From Sorex araneus (lineage: Eukaryota; Chordata; Mammalia; Eulipotyphla; Soricidae): a stretch of DNA of 64,000 nt. A program made the translations under genes and the position numbers. The first letter of the stretch is position 1. Each line of letters begins with the position of its first letter. The notes beneath the pieces are model-generated. The model saw only the letters and a program-made list of their open reading frames with translations, had not been told where the DNA came from and did no database searches. The DNA lies in assembly GCF_027595985.1 (NCBI RefSeq), contig NC_073303.1:362875517-362939516 (forward strand), given 5' to 3'. Shown here piece after piece: positions 1 through 13,395 of this stretch.

Positions 1-139
1 CTGCTAAAGATTTCAAAATCATTTCCATAAAACTAACCACACTTTTTACAGATAGCACAGCCATTTGCATGTTGGAGGATTTGCTTAGGATTCTCAGTAT
101 GAAAGAAGATTTCATTCTCTTCCTTTAAATTATAGGAAA

Positions 140-375
140 AATGCAGTAGGTAGGGTGATTGCCTTGCATGCGGCCGACCAGGGTTTGATTCCTCTGTCCC
201 TCTCGGAGAGCCCAGCAAGCTACTGAGAGTATCCCACCCACATAGCAGAGCCTGGCAAGATATCTGTGGCATATCCAATATGCCAAAAACAGTAACAACA
301 AGTCTCACAATGGAGATGTTACTTGTGCCACTTGAGCAATCGATGAACAATGGGATGACAGTGCTACAATGCTAT
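140..375 (+). mobile_element. Long-type shrew tRNA-SINE
   Basis: tRNA-derived head with a B-box-like core (GACCAGGGTTTGATTCC), then the long-type body: GCAAGCTACTGAGAGTATCC, GATATGCCAAAAACAGTAAC-like and CAATGGAGATGTTAC blocks, ending GGGATGACAGTGCTACA. No A-tail. Confidence 0.85.
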
Positions 376-1287
376 ATATTTGGTAACATTTATATTGTAA
401 ATTTTATCTATTTCTGGCTTACTCTTTAAGCTCTTGGACAAGATTAGGTTAATTGGGAGACAGGCATTTAGGGAGTTAATGTACAGGCTTAATTATCTCC
501 CATGTTTAATATGGTGCAAGTGTGTACGTGTGTTGACAAGCCCGAGCATATGCACCCATGTCATGTGCTCAGAGTGACCCTGCTGATCTTTTACAATCAG
601 TGCCTGGTGTAATCCAGTAAATGCAGTTATACTGGAAAGAACATGACCAAGCTTGCATTCTTATACACGTTCCTTGTATCTATCGTCTTTGTATTGCTTA
701 TAGAAATGCAAAACTATCTACAATAAAGTGTTCTATTTGTTGACATGTGTGATCATTCAACAAAGGCACCATACTAGAGGTTGAACTTTAGTTTAGTTTA
801 GTTTAGTTTTAGTTAAACTAGAGCTTTAGTTTTTTTGTTTATATCCTAGGAAAAGTCAGCTTTTACATATTAACTTGGGAGAATTTAAGGTTATAAAAAG
901 GCTTAGTGTTTGCATAATTGGGAGAAAAACCTATTGACTTATCATATACCTGTGTTTGCCATTGTCTAAATATGAACTAGAGTAGCAGATGAGTGACATT
1001 ATTAGAGAAGAGAAGCACCATATTATTCAAAAAATATAAACTCTCCAATAATTGCAGGCAATGACATATACTTCATGCTTTCAACAGAAATATTTAGATA
1101 ACCTGAATGTAAAATACTTCTGTTTTGTTATTCTCTGGATCATGACAGTATACTACTGAAATTTAATAGACAAACACTTAACATTCATAACTTTGCTAGT
1201 TAGTGTAATAATAATGCCTACCCTAAGTGTTCCAATTTCAGCAGGCAAATCTTTAGGTTAGCATTAGAACTCCCTCTCTTTTTAAAA

Positions 1288-1455
1288 AATTAACTGTGGG
1301 ATACAGTTACAGACGTATACAAACTTTTGTGCTTATGTTTCAGTCATACAAAGATTGAGTACCCATCCCTTCACCAGTGCCCATTCTCCACCACCAATGA
1401 TCCCGGTATCCCTCCTACCACTCCTACCCCATTCACCCCCCACCCCACTAGAACT
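1288..1455 (-). mobile_element. L1 3' end fragment
   Basis: Shares the block CCATTCTCCACCACCAATG and the 'GTTACAGACxTAxAAACTTT' segment with the 3' ends of L1 copies elsewhere in the window (39.9, 42.2 and 14.0 kb). Antisense orientation. Confidence 0.75.
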
Positions 1456-2861
1456 TATTAACAAGATAGTGAAAGATATTTGTGGTTTCTTTTATTTTTA
1501 ACTGATGGAAATGTCATAGAAAAACATTTTTCAATGTTGGGGAAATAGATGATTCAAAAAATTTCTTTGAGACACAGACCTTCAGTATAAAGGAGAGTGT
1601 GAGATGGAAGCAATAGTATTTTTTGAAACAGATACTGCATGACGATGTCATCCACTAAAGTATTGGCATTTACCTTTAGGCGTTTTGACTTAATGTTACA
1701 AGCTATAATATTTGTCTTTTGTTGAAAAATATCATAAAATAAAATGTAAATCTCTAATAGAAATGTAATTATTTGTCTTGGCCAGGAGTGGCAAAGGAAG
1801 CTGAGTTTGTAGAAATGAAATACAATATAAGCAATCTGCACTTTCCTTATGCTGCAACCTTTTCCCTCCTTTCAGATTAACCTGGAAAATACAGACAAAA
1901 CTAATATCCCAAGAACTGTCTTGGAAACTGCAAAGATTAGGTTTTAAAAACTCCAACTCTTGGTGTCTAATTTTCCTTCTGAAAGGAAATTCATGAATCT
2001 TTTCAGGGAGAAGGAGCCCAGAGACTCTGTTTCCATTGAAGAATCCCTTTCGTGATGGAAGGAAAAATGGCACACAACATAATATAAAAGTCTAAGCATC
2101 AGCCTTATTATAAGTATGACTTCAGCACATTTCCTCAGCCAAAGCAACGGTTATTAAACAAAGAAACTCCAAACTTGAGAATATCAGCTAATGGAGACTC
2201 CCGCTGTCTGGTTAAGATGCTCTCCCTGGTCCAAACCGGGGGAGCTAAGGACAGGGACTAATCGACTATTTACTGCTGTTCTGATTAGACTTTAAAATGC
2301 ACCAAGCAGAGGGAAAGATGGCCAGTGCTGTAAATGTCTTTTTGTTTTTAATGACTTTTCCTTTCTCACCAGTAACAGTTGGGGGTAAACACCGACAAAA
2401 TTATAAATGTTTTATATTGGAAAATGCTAGGTGAGTTTAAGACAGGGTCAATTGATTAGGTTACAGCCAAGAAGTAAACAATAGACTCATTAAAGTTATA
2501 ATTAATCACTGTTGACATTTATTTTTAATCAGACTGTCAGCAGTGGATAAAGCTACTGAAATGATCTAGGGCTTTGTTAAATAGATGTATAACCAGTTTT
2601 TTTTTTTAAAAAAAAAAAAGATTAAGCTGTTCCTTTTCCTTAGAATATCTGTACTCTCTTTGCTATGAGACACTTGGTGACTTCATTTTAGGCTATAAAA
2701 TAACCTAGTCAATTGGTTGTTTGGCGTTCTTGCTGCTCTGTGTCTGAATTTCAGCTGTTTGGTTTTATGTGGTTTCCTCATTCTTGACAAGACAGGAATA
2801 AAAGGAATTCTTGGTGGCTGAATGCATTGAGTCAATTATTTTATATGCTTTCAACTGCTGG

Positions 2862-2995
2862 TGAAGCCCCTGAGAATAAAGAGTTAAGTAATTTGCCCAT
2901 GAAAGATGACTGGAAAATGAATTAGAGATTCATTTATAAATCTGGGCTGTGTATTCCAAAAGCTCCCTTCTTACCATTATGCCACTGTCAACACA
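2862..2995 (-). mobile_element. MIR SINE fragment
   Basis: Diverged match to the MIR core in reverse: GAGTTAAGTAATTTGCCCAT and TCTGGGCTGTGTATTCCAAA. From memory of the consensus. Confidence 0.5.
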
Positions 2996-3417
2996 ATACT
3001 GCAAGTCCCACCTCATAAGTCTAAACCCCAAGCATGCAGTTATGCTTCCTCCAAGGCATGTTTCCTGTAGCCAGCAGTACTTGGTGCTCACCTTGCCTTC
3101 AGGACCACTGAGTGTTCTCCACCAATCAATTCACACTCCATCTCTCCCTTCTCTTTGTCCATAAAGCCTTTTGATTATTTTTGCATGGCACCTATCCATC
3201 CCATTAGGGGTTCTTTTCCCCCTCCTCACTGAACATCTGTCAGACTTAGAGTCCTAAATTATCTGATACAGATATTATTTCAAATAATACATTTTCTGAT
3301 GAAGGGGCTTAACTTATTATTTTCTTCCCAACTACATGAGTAATAGACATCTTCATCTTTCTATTCCATCTCCTCTCACATATATTGCAGAAATAAAATT
3401 CTGACTTTATTATTCGT

Positions 3418-3577
3418 GCTTTGGTTTGGGTGCGACAGCTGGCAGTGTTCAGGGCTTAGTTCTGGCTCTGTCTTTATGAATCACTCCTGACGGGCTCAAG
3501 GGACCATAGTGGTACCAGGGATTGAACTTGGATTGGCTACGTGCAAGACAACTGCCCTATCCACTGTATCATTGCTA
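3418..3577 (-). mobile_element. Short-type tRNA-SINE, diverged
   Basis: Antisense copy: GGTTTGGGTGCGACAGC..., CAGTGTTCAGGGCTTAGTTC, ATTGAACTTGGATTGGC, then the reversed tRNA head. Confidence 0.75.
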
Positions 3578-4589
3578 AAAATATCTATTTACTGCATGAT
3601 ATACTTAGCAGAATATTGACATCTTCATGTATGTCTGCATGGTTTATATAGAGTTCTTGGGAGATGTATAAGCAATTTATTTGGGCAAGCTTCATTCTTT
3701 GAAGATGTGATATCTCTTTTCCAGCATTTATTAAGCTCATGAACTGTTTTTCCTTAAATATCAGCTTAAACAGTGACTAATTAATATTCTTTTTCCTGAA
3801 AAGGAAATTGGAATTGTCTGTGTATTGGAACTACAAACTGGAATTGTATCTTATTTTTGGCTCTATAAGTTGCTTAGCATTATGTTTCAGTGAGGAAACT
3901 GTAATATTATGTTACTCATCATATTTTCATAGATATTTGTCTGCAAAATAAGTCCATAGATGCCTTTTAATTTTGCTTCCTCGCATCTGAGAGGCAGAGT
4001 TTGTGGTCAGATATTCTGATTAGTATGCCTTGTTTTAGATAATAAGGCAAAGCACTGTGAGTTTGGCATGACTTCTTCAGAGCAGCAAGCCAGCTGGAAA
4101 ATGAACCCAATTTACAAGATTATTAGGTCAATTTTTGAAAATGTAGTAAAACATCTGATTAAATGATTATCTCTGTAACTGAAAACTATATCTTTTTTTT
4201 GATGTGGAAACATTGTTTAAGACTAGAAGTGGTTCACATTTAACATCATATAATTACAAATAAAATGTGTTACTTTCATCCATTATTAAAATACAGAAAA
4301 ATGAGAGAAATTGGCATCTTTCATAGGGGAGAGCATTTATGTTCAGTCGTCAGTGCCGACCCTCTGTCCCCACCATGGTGGAAGAAACTGTGCCATGAAG
4401 ATTCTCCTTGTCCCACTGTGACCAGTACCTGTAGTGGCAAAGGAACTGTTATCTAACTTTTGATTTTTTAGGAAAAGATAACGCCTTTATGGAAATGATG
4501 CATTTGTCTGTTAACCACAGTCTGATACCACAGAGTTGATTTCCTGTCCAAATTAGAAATCATTTCCTGACAGTCGTGAACCTTTAGAC

Positions 4590-4745
4590 TAAGAGGTAGG
4601 GCAGTCATCATCAAACATGACTATCTATTGGGATCATCTGAAGACCCTGAAAAAGACACGCTCTTGTCCTATCAAGGTATGATCTGGTTATAGGATGTTG
4701 CAAAAGCAGAACCCAAGCAGAAGCGTTTCTGAGGTCAGGGCTAAA
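4590..4745 (+). mobile_element. Possible MER5-type hAT fragment
   Basis: The pattern 'CATCATCAAACATGACTATC ... GGGATCATCTGAAGACC' resembles MER5A-type non-autonomous hAT elements. Weak, from memory only. Confidence 0.3.
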
Positions 4746-5220
4746 CCTTCTGAAAAATTCTTGAAGCTTAATTTATTTAATCTGAACACTTACGTACTGT
4801 CACCAATGCATCATTGCATAGGGGTTTTGAGTAAATGAAGTGATGCTTGAGCTCTACTAATTTTCAGAGTAACAAAATTTAAGATATCCAAAGAGATTAT
4901 AGAATTTTGTAGCTGGGAAGCTTGTGATTGGCATTGTAATAATGCGTATCAACAGGAAAAAGAATCCTCTTTGCAATTCACAAGAGGAAAATGGTCTTTA
5001 ATGTTAAGAATCAAATGAGATAAGCCAGCTCTTTCCTTGGACAGTGTGTTTTCTACATTAGAATAAATTACTGAAAAAAATTAGCCTCAACCTTCTGGAA
5101 AACTTTCTTGTAGGTGAAAGAAGGTGAAAATGATGGAGTAAGATAATTCCTGTCCTGTCTACTGTTCAGTCATACTTCCAATTCTAAGTTTATTCTACCT
5201 GCCTGTAGCACACTGCACTT

Positions 5221-5446
5221 TTGTCCCGTTGCTCATCAATTTGCTTGAGCGGGCACCAGTAACATCTCCATTGTGAGACTTGTTGTTACTGCTTTTGGCA
5301 TATCGAATACACCAGGGGTAGCTTACCAGGCTCTGCCATGGTGCAGATACTGTCAGTAACTTGCCGGACTCTTTGAGAGAGATGAAAGAATCAAACCCGG
5401 GTCAGCTGAGTGCAAATCAAACACCCAACCCGGTGTGCTACCAAGA
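5221..5446 (-). mobile_element. Long-type tRNA-SINE
   Basis: Reversed long-type body: CACCAGTAACATCTCCATTG, TTTTGGCATATCGAATAC and AACCCGGGTCAGC. No T-run at its left (3') end. Confidence 0.85.
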
Positions 5447-5854
5447 GATAATTATTTAGCCTTTCTGGCAAAACCCTAGATTTTGTACTTATAAAAGTTC
5501 TAGGGACTGTTGATGTGAGATGGAATTTAAGACTCATGGCTTATACAGGCATTGAAGTTCTGTTCCATTACTGTTATTTGACTGAGTTCTGATGTTTCCA
5601 AGTGATTTCCAATTTCTTACTCCTTATTCATGAGAATATTTGTTCAACAGATTAACTGCTAGGATTTTTTCTAAAACATTTCTTAAACAAGAAGCAACTT
5701 GTGAAACAGCATCTAGGAGTATATTCTGCAGACCTTTTTAATTTGGTTTCAGAAAGATAAATATTTGAATGCACATGATGTACTAGCAAGTGTGTAATAA
5801 TAAATAAGTACTTTAATAAAATATGGTAGTGTTACTTTTTTGGCAATTTTAAAA

Positions 5855-7480
5855 TAATAGCTTCATTGAGATTATTCACTTTAAATTATACAACTCAGTT
5901 ATTTTAATATATACATAAATATATACATATTTGACAATTAAAATTCAGTAAAAGTTTATTATCCTCTGAAAAAAGAACCCTTGTACATATTAACATATGT
6001 TAATGTTAATATGTAATGTTGATATGACTGCTAACACAGTCACTCCCTATTTCTACTGCCCTTGCCCTGACAAATACTATTTTGCATTTAGCCCTATGGA
6101 TTTGCCTATTCTGAATATTTCACATAAATATGATCATGAAATATGTGGCCTTTGGTTTCTGACCTCTTCTACACAGCTAATGTTTTTTTTATCATTCATC
6201 TTGTAGCATATATGTGTACCTTATTGCATCTTCATGGCTTAAAATATTCCATGGTATACATATAAACTCACTGATAGAAATTTGGGTTTCTACATGAAGA
6301 TTATTGTTAACATGTATAAGCAGGTTTTTCTGTAGACACATTTTCATTTCTCTTGGGTATAAACCTAAGGGTGAATTTCTGGCTCATAAGGTTAATTTTA
6401 TTAATTTATTTTATTAATTTTATTGATTTTTTTCACACAATAATTTTATTCTGGCTAGGAAAGCTTTGTTCTATGGGATATATGTATCAGTACTGATACA
6501 TGTGTACCAGCTCTGACTCATTACATGAATGATTAGTGTGAGTCAATCTTTTTACCATTAGAATGAGAATTTACAGATAAGATAGAGAGCAAGGTTAAAA
6601 TGATTCATGTAGTAATAGATTAGAGTCAGATGCATTAGTGTGAACTCCACTTTCATTTAGATACAGATAGTTCTATATAGGAATGCCTATAGATATGTGC
6701 ATAAACATAGGTGTGTATACATACATAGATTAGTTTTCTCTTTCAGATTAAAAGCCATTTGGGCAAATGGTGCATCAATACTAATTATATTGAAAAATTC
6801 CATCTAGTTACATTCCTGCTAGCAATTGTTGCTGTTATTTATATTTAATCATAATTGTTATTGTTATTTATATTTAATCATAACCATACTAGTCTTCATA
6901 AAGTTTTAGCCTACTATGGTTTTGTTTATAATTTTATCTTAAATTTCACCTTACTATTTTTTTCATGTGCTTATTGCACATTTGCATATCTTTGGGTAAA
7001 TTCACATCCTCTGTTCATTTTCCAGTGGTTTGTCCTTTTTTATTATTGAGTTGTAGTTATTTTTTGGTGTAATCTGAATTCAAGTCTCTTACCAGATATA
7101 TATTTTATAAGGACTGGAGAGATAGCACAGTGGGTAGGGCATTTATCTTGCACGCGGCCTACCCGGGTTCGATTCCTCTGCCCCTCTCAGAGAGCCTGGC
7201 AAGCTACCGAGAGTATCTCACCTGCACACCAGAGCCTGGCAAGCTACCCGTGGCATATTCGATATGCCAAAAACAGTAACAGCAACTCTCACAGTGGAGA
7301 TGTTACTGGTGCCCACTTAAGTAAATCGATGAGCAATGAGATGACAGTGATGTTTTACAAAAATTTTCCCAATACTAAGATTGTTCATTTTTCATGTATC
7401 TTTTAAAGCGCTAAAAAATTTAATTTTGACAAAATATATTTGTCAATATTTTTGCTACTGAACTGCTGGTTCTGTATTTA
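5855..7480 (-). mobile_element. Old antisense L1 (L1M-like), split by a SINE
   Basis: Diverged but recognisable L1 ORF2/3' sequence in reverse: 'TTTCATTTCTCTTGGGTATA', 'ATAAATATGATCATGAAATA' and 'CTCTTACCAGATATATATTT'. Interrupted at 7111-7352 by a long-type SINE. A 29-bp tandem duplication lies at 6833-6884. Confidence 0.65.
7111..7352 (+). mobile_element. Long-type tRNA-SINE inside old L1
   Basis: Full long-type copy from GGACTGGAGAGATAGCACAG to GATGACAGTGATG. Flanked by probable duplications TTTTATAA (7103-7110) and TTTTACAA (7353-7360). No A-tail. Confidence 0.85.
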
Positions 7481-7764
7481 AAGCCTCTTAGTTGGTTATT
7501 AGCTTACACCACCAATCTTTAGCATAACAATTGCATTCGTCATTTTAAAACTGGAATTGACATGTTTGCAGTAAGCTTTGTAAAAGACCAGATATGAAAT
7601 TTCTAAGACATTGCCTTAATTGTCCACTAGCGTTCCAAACTTTAAAAGCAAAAAAGCATATATCTGGTGTTGGACTCTCAAAATAATAGAATTTTTTTTC
7701 ATGAGTGTTTAAATAAAAAAAAGGCTCATAAAAATGAAATTTATTAATCACTTCAATTTTATGC

Positions 7765-8240
7765 AATTGTGGGAGCTAGCAAGGCAGTCTATGTGCCTGG
7801 ATTGTTCCCCTGTCTTGTGTTGAACCAGGACCAGAATAAAATCAGCAGAGCCAGGATCAGAATAAAGAAATGGACATGCTGTAAGGGAGGAACCAGACTC
7901 AACAAGAATTCAGAGAAAAACCTGGAATCCTGGAGAAAGCCTGGAACTTTCTGAACCTTTCACCAAGATGTTGTAGATGCTCAGCCAGAGGGTCCATGAA
8001 GCCCCCCCCCCCCGGGGATCCCACACACATGCAACTTACGATTCAGAGAATTCACATCTGGATATCTGAAGGAGGGTCATGGAACTGCCTCCCCGGTTCT
8101 TGAAGCACCAGGGTGAACTGATAACCTTTGGGTGACAATGCGTATGAGATCAAATAGGTCTTGGCACTGCACTGAAACTGTATGCAGTTTTCCAAGAAGG
8201 CTGAGGAATTCCATCTCTTTTAAAACAGATATTTTAGTGT
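7765..8240. other. Unidentified repeat-like block with C12 run
   Basis: Base composition differs from the AT-rich surroundings. There is a run of twelve C at 8002-8013 and internal near-repeats (ACCAGGACCAGAATAAAATC / GCCAGGATCAGAATAAAG). It could be a solo LTR or another repeat; no ends or duplications are established. Confidence 0.25.
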
Positions 8241-9089
8241 TTATCAGCATTTAGAAATTTTTCTCAGTTACCACAACCTTCAGTTACAATAACCTTCCAT
8301 CATAATTATATTACTTAACCTTCAATTAGATTACCTTAACTCTCATAGAGGTTTCACTGAACCAGAAAGAGTAACTTTAGAAAGTTATTTCTAAATATCT
8401 TTGCTTTCCTCATTATATGATTCATCTGAAGACTGAAGTCAAAATTTCTTTAACAAGAAATATTTGAGTCGTAACTGCTCAACAGTGTTTAAGTGCACAT
8501 CAATTAAGGGTTTGCATTCTATCCAGAATTACACATGTGTTGCAGGGATCATGCCAGGCAATTCTCATGTCATTCTCAGAAAGAGACTGTTTAGAATACC
8601 CGTCAATATAGTGTTCCATTGGATCAATATAGCTGAGTTTAATGATCTAGTAGCAGGGTAACACATGAAAAGAATTCATCTAAATGGATCAATGTTAGTA
8701 AACAGAATGATTTTTTAAAAATCTCTTTTAATTCAGATAGAAGCATTTTAGTTCAGGGAGCAACACTATCTCAACCCTGAGATCCAATTATTAGAATTAT
8801 TGGAAAGCTGCAGAGCTCTCATTAAGATGCCCCTGGAACAAATTTGTGATTTAGCCACTTCATGATATCCAATGTCTACTAGAATTGTGTCTTTTATATA
8901 AAAAAAATAAAGCAATATTGGGGAAGTGTAAGAACTTGTGGACAAGAAAATTGTGGAAATGGTTGAATTGAAAGATAAAAAGTAAGGATAGAAAGGGCAT
9001 TCTAAAGGAAAAGTTTATGATAATGGAAAAATAGGAGTAGTCAGACAATATACAGTATGATAAGAAATATGATAATTCCCCAACCTAAA

Positions 9090-9235
9090 AATTAAACCCT
9101 TCCCACCACCAATGTCCCGGTGGAGGGAGGAAATGTATACCGTTGAAGGGATGGGTGTTGGAACATTATGACTAAAACCCAATCATGAACAACTATGTAA
9201 ATGTTTATCTTACGGTGATTGAATAAGAAAGACAG
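9090..9235 (+). mobile_element. L1 3' end fragment
   Basis: Shares GGGATGGGTGTTGGAACAT and the terminal 'TTACGGTGATTGAATAA' with other L1 3' ends in the window. Confidence 0.65.
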
Positions 9236-9383
9236 AAGAAAAACATATTAACCTCTTGAGATAATAACACTGGAAATTTCATTGGTTTAAATCCTTTGAC
9301 AAATGAGTAGAAATATGTAGAACTAGAAATGCAAGTGGAAAATTTAGGATCAAAGCAGGGACTTTTGAAAATGAGATGAGGGG

Positions 9384-9560
9384 CTGAAGATACAGTCTAG
9401 GGGTTAAGGAGCATATTTTGCATGTAACTGACTCCTTTCAATCCCTGGCACCCCGTGGCCCCATTCTCCCAACCACCATGTGGCCGGGTAATTGCCAGCA
9501 CACCAGAGCCTGAGAAGCACTGCATTTTTAGGTGATGTATTGAACCACAGCCCCAGTTGA
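9384..9560 (+). mobile_element. Diverged tRNA-SINE
   Basis: Starts GGGGCTGAAGATACAGTC and has TTTCAATCCCTGGCACCCC, a decayed head and B-box. The body is too diverged to place in a subfamily. Confidence 0.5.
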
Positions 9561-10339
9561 TCAAGAATCACCAGTAGTTTCTGACTTCCTGTGTAGCTCT
9601 TTATATGAGGGAGCCCCCATCATATGCAATCAAAAATGTTAAATGAGGTTATAGTGAATAACTTCTTACAATTATCTTTAAATTCCAAATGAATAATGTC
9701 CAACAAAATTATAACTTTACAAAATTTTCCTGTATGGGAATAGAATAAACAGAATAATTGCCAAAGAAGAAATTGAGAAGGTCTTTAAAAATACTTTCCC
9801 TCAAATCACTAAGACAAGATGGTTTGGCAAAGAAATTACTTAAACATGTAAATTTCAAATAATCTCACAAATGCTTAAACTACTCCAGAGAACAGAAGAA
9901 GGAATTTTTTTTGTTTTCTTTTAATCAAATCAATATGAAGCAACACAAAATCCATAGTGTTTTTTAAAACAAGACACATTAATACTGATGAAAACTTAAA
10001 TAAAATATGACACATAGAATATAATCACACACATTGTAAATTGACACATCATGAATAAGTGAAATTAATTTCAGAAATGTAAAGATACTGCTTTGCAAGG
10101 AGCTCTTATAATGAAATCAAGAAGAGAAACCAGAAGATATCTCAATAGAAGAAGAAAAGGTGATTGACATTAAGTTCGATGCAGCCAACATCTTGCCTCC
10201 TGAAAAATTTTCAGCTAACATGGGAACAAGGATACACACTAATACCAATTGGGCTGGTGGGTCAAGGCAAGAGTCCAAGAATGCTGGGCTGCTTAGGCCC
10301 TTCTGTGCAGGTATTGACCTGGTTAACCCAGAGTTGCTT

Positions 10340-10465
10340 GAAGTTTTCCAGGAGCTCTACCTGGTGGTGTGGGCAGCAGGTGTGGATCATGTGGCACCAG
10401 GGAGGGAACTTGGTTGGAAGTATGGCAGGCATGTGCACCCTAACAGCAATACTACCTCCCTACCC
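10340..10465 (-). mobile_element. Possible decayed antisense SINE
   Basis: 'GGCACCAGGGAGGGAACTTGG' and 'AGGCATGTGCACCCTAAC' resemble the reversed SINE head. This underlies the 115-codon open frame at 10160-10507, which I do not call a gene. Confidence 0.3.
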
Positions 10466-11477
10466 CTTATATTAGCAATAATATCTAAGTTAAATTATGT
10501 TTTATGAAGATATAATCAGATCAATGATAAAGAAGACATATCATCTCAAAGCATATCCTCTGGTTTACAGTATCTAACTATGTGATACAAATGGTATCTC
10601 AGTCCAGTGATGAAAAGATGATTTGGTATTTAAGTTGTACTGGAACAGCTTAGAAAAAGACATATTTTTTATAATAGACATTATGACAATTTCCAGTGGA
10701 GATAGCAATTTAAATTTCAAAGGTAAATTCAAAACCATAGAATAGCTAGAGACATATAAATAAATTCTTGTATAATCAGAGACAGAAAAACTTTGTGTCT
10801 TGGATTTAATTTCTTCTCCCCTAAAACAGTACTAATAATCTTAAAAATCTTTTGAGTGTCAAAAACACCACAAATAAGGTAGAGAGACAAATTGCAAAAA
10901 GTATCTGCAACATCAATAACTAATTAATATACAGCAGCTTGAAAAAATAAAATAGGTAAAGTTATTTTTTTATGGACAAGATAAGAGTTTTCCACTCACA
11001 GAAAAAGAAGTACAGTCTTTAAACCTATGAAAACATGCTTGACCTTTGATAATCGTAATGAAATGCAGCTGAAAAATAATATTGATGTGTGAGTTTTCGC
11101 CTCTCAAATATTGAAAAAAAACCAAATGTTTGATAATTTTTCTATAGACACACAATGTCAACACTGTTAAATTGAGAAATCTTTTAGAATATGTTTTTAA
11201 TTATTTCTAGGAAAAATTATTTTGTATTTGCTCAGAATAACCTAGTATAAGGTGAATGCTTAGTTTATGGAGGAAAATGGACCATGTCTTGATAATTTAG
11301 AAAGTGGGTTGTCAAAATACTGGGTTATGCTATATTATTTTCTCTAATTTTATCTGTTTGTAATTTTCCTGAATTCTGTAGAATATAAAAAGAAATCTAC
11401 AAATGATACCACAAAATAAAATCAAAGGAAAAATTATTCCTTCAAAGAGAAGTAAAATTATTTATTAGCTTACTATA

Positions 11478-11694
11478 GAAGTGATAGCACAGCAGGTAGG
11501 GCGTTTGCCTTGCACACGGCTGACCCGGGTTCAATTCCTCCATCCCTCACGAAGAGCCCTGCAAGCTACTGAGAGTACCTGCCCCAAAGGCATAGCCAGG
11601 CAAGCTCCCCAAAACAGTAACAGGTCTCACAATGGAGACGTTACTGGTGCCCACTCGAGCAAATGGGTAAACAATGGGATGATAGTGCTGCAGA
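11478..11694 (+). mobile_element. Long-type tRNA-SINE with perfect 12-bp TSD
   Basis: Flanked by TAGCTTACTATA at 11466-11477 and 11695-11706. The element runs from GAAGTGATAGCACAGC to GATGATAGTGCTGCAGA and has no A-tail. Confidence 0.9.
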
Positions 11695-13395
11695 TAGCTT
11701 ACTATAATCTGTAAAAATAAGGATAACATCAGTGGACATAAATCAATTTAAAGCTACTTGTTAGAATTTTATTTTTTGCTCTCAGAAATTCTGGAAGTCA
11801 ATAAATTCTTGCCTTATCTTTATAAAGCTAGATCCCTTAATCAACAAATGAACAAAATGGAAATGTTTTATTATTTTAACTTAAAAATATATTGTTATAA
11901 TAGACAGAGTGATCACTACTTACGTCCTTTAGTTAATTTGATTCTGATTTATATTTGTTAGTTTGAATCTTTCATGTATTCTCACATCTATTAATTCTAA
12001 GTAGGTTTTGAAAAGAAATGAAATAAAAATTTCCTGCATCGGCCTGTGTGACAGAGTCAGCTGCTAAGTATCAATCTACAGGAAAGCAATGTTTTTAAAT
12101 TTACCTCTGCTTCCCTCACTCTGTAAGATTCCTTCTGTTCTACTGATGTACAGAGTATAAGTCCCTTGATAGTTCAGTCATCCATAACGTAACTCTAATC
12201 TCCAGGACATAAAGGTGCTGCGGGAAGTAATATTTCAAGGTCAGTTCATGTGAACCACCCTCAGGCTATCATTCAGACAATGAAGTGCTTGCTCTGAGAG
12301 TCCCAGACATCAAAATATACCTAATGGAACCAAACCCAAACCAATCCAATAAAGACAAATGAGGAAATATTAAACATCTGTCCATTTTATGCTTGACAGC
12401 TCTATTATATTAAAACCTCGTGTGTTGAATGCAAAGTAATACCTCTGATGCTTTGTCTCTTAAGCTTTCCAAAATTTTAATTTACAAATAATCCATTGGT
12501 TTTTAGTAATTAAACAGGTTAAAGTCACAAGGTCATCACTTTCACCACATTTTTGGTTACCAAAATGATAATGATAATAGCAGAGAACACTGAACTGTTC
12601 ATGTGTAATTCTGTCTATACAGTAGTCACTTCTATATAATAACAGTAGCATATGTTAGGTTCCCCACTAGAGAAAAACAGAGTGTATCCTTGGGGTCATG
12701 CAAAATATCATGCAAGTGAAGAGATGCCAAGGTGAGTATGTTGGATGGGTGGATGACTCCTTTCATAACCGGGAGGCCTGTCTGAATTCCAGCCAGTTCA
12801 GCTGACAGCTTCATCTTCTCTAAGTCAGCATAAATCCTACTTTCAAAAATGATAGTCCCTTGGTACTTTCTCTTTCCCCTGCTTATCAAAGTAGTTACCA
12901 AAGTATTTCCTCTGAAAATATAAATATTCCACTTTCAAGCTGTTATACTTCCATGCAACGTAAAATATTTTCAGGAATTTACAAATCCAGTCATGGAAAT
13001 ATACAATAGTGATAATATAATCTAACTGCTTGCTTCATAGGTAAAGAGGAAAATACACATCCTGAACTTGGGAACGCACCACTTCCACCAACTTCTCATG
13101 GTGAACGACATTTTTCTTGACTCTGAGAAGCTTACTTATACTTGATATACATTAATTGAGCATTTATTCAGCTTCTATTTTATACTAGCTACTTGGTCAG
13201 AATCTAGCAGTAGACATACAATATTAAGTCTCAGACCCAATGGAACTTGTGTGAAATCATTGCCCTAACTTTAATCCCAAAGTTGAGATTGGTCCCTGGG
13301 CAAAACAGGTTAGGTTTTTTGGAATATGATCCAGCTAGCAAAAATGTGCCTAGGAAAGAATAGAATAGATTATAGGGCAGGCAGAAATGCGTGAA

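Noticed and set aside
10160..10507. 115-codon + strand frame
   Set aside because: No recognisable domain or splice context. Part looks like a decayed antisense SINE.
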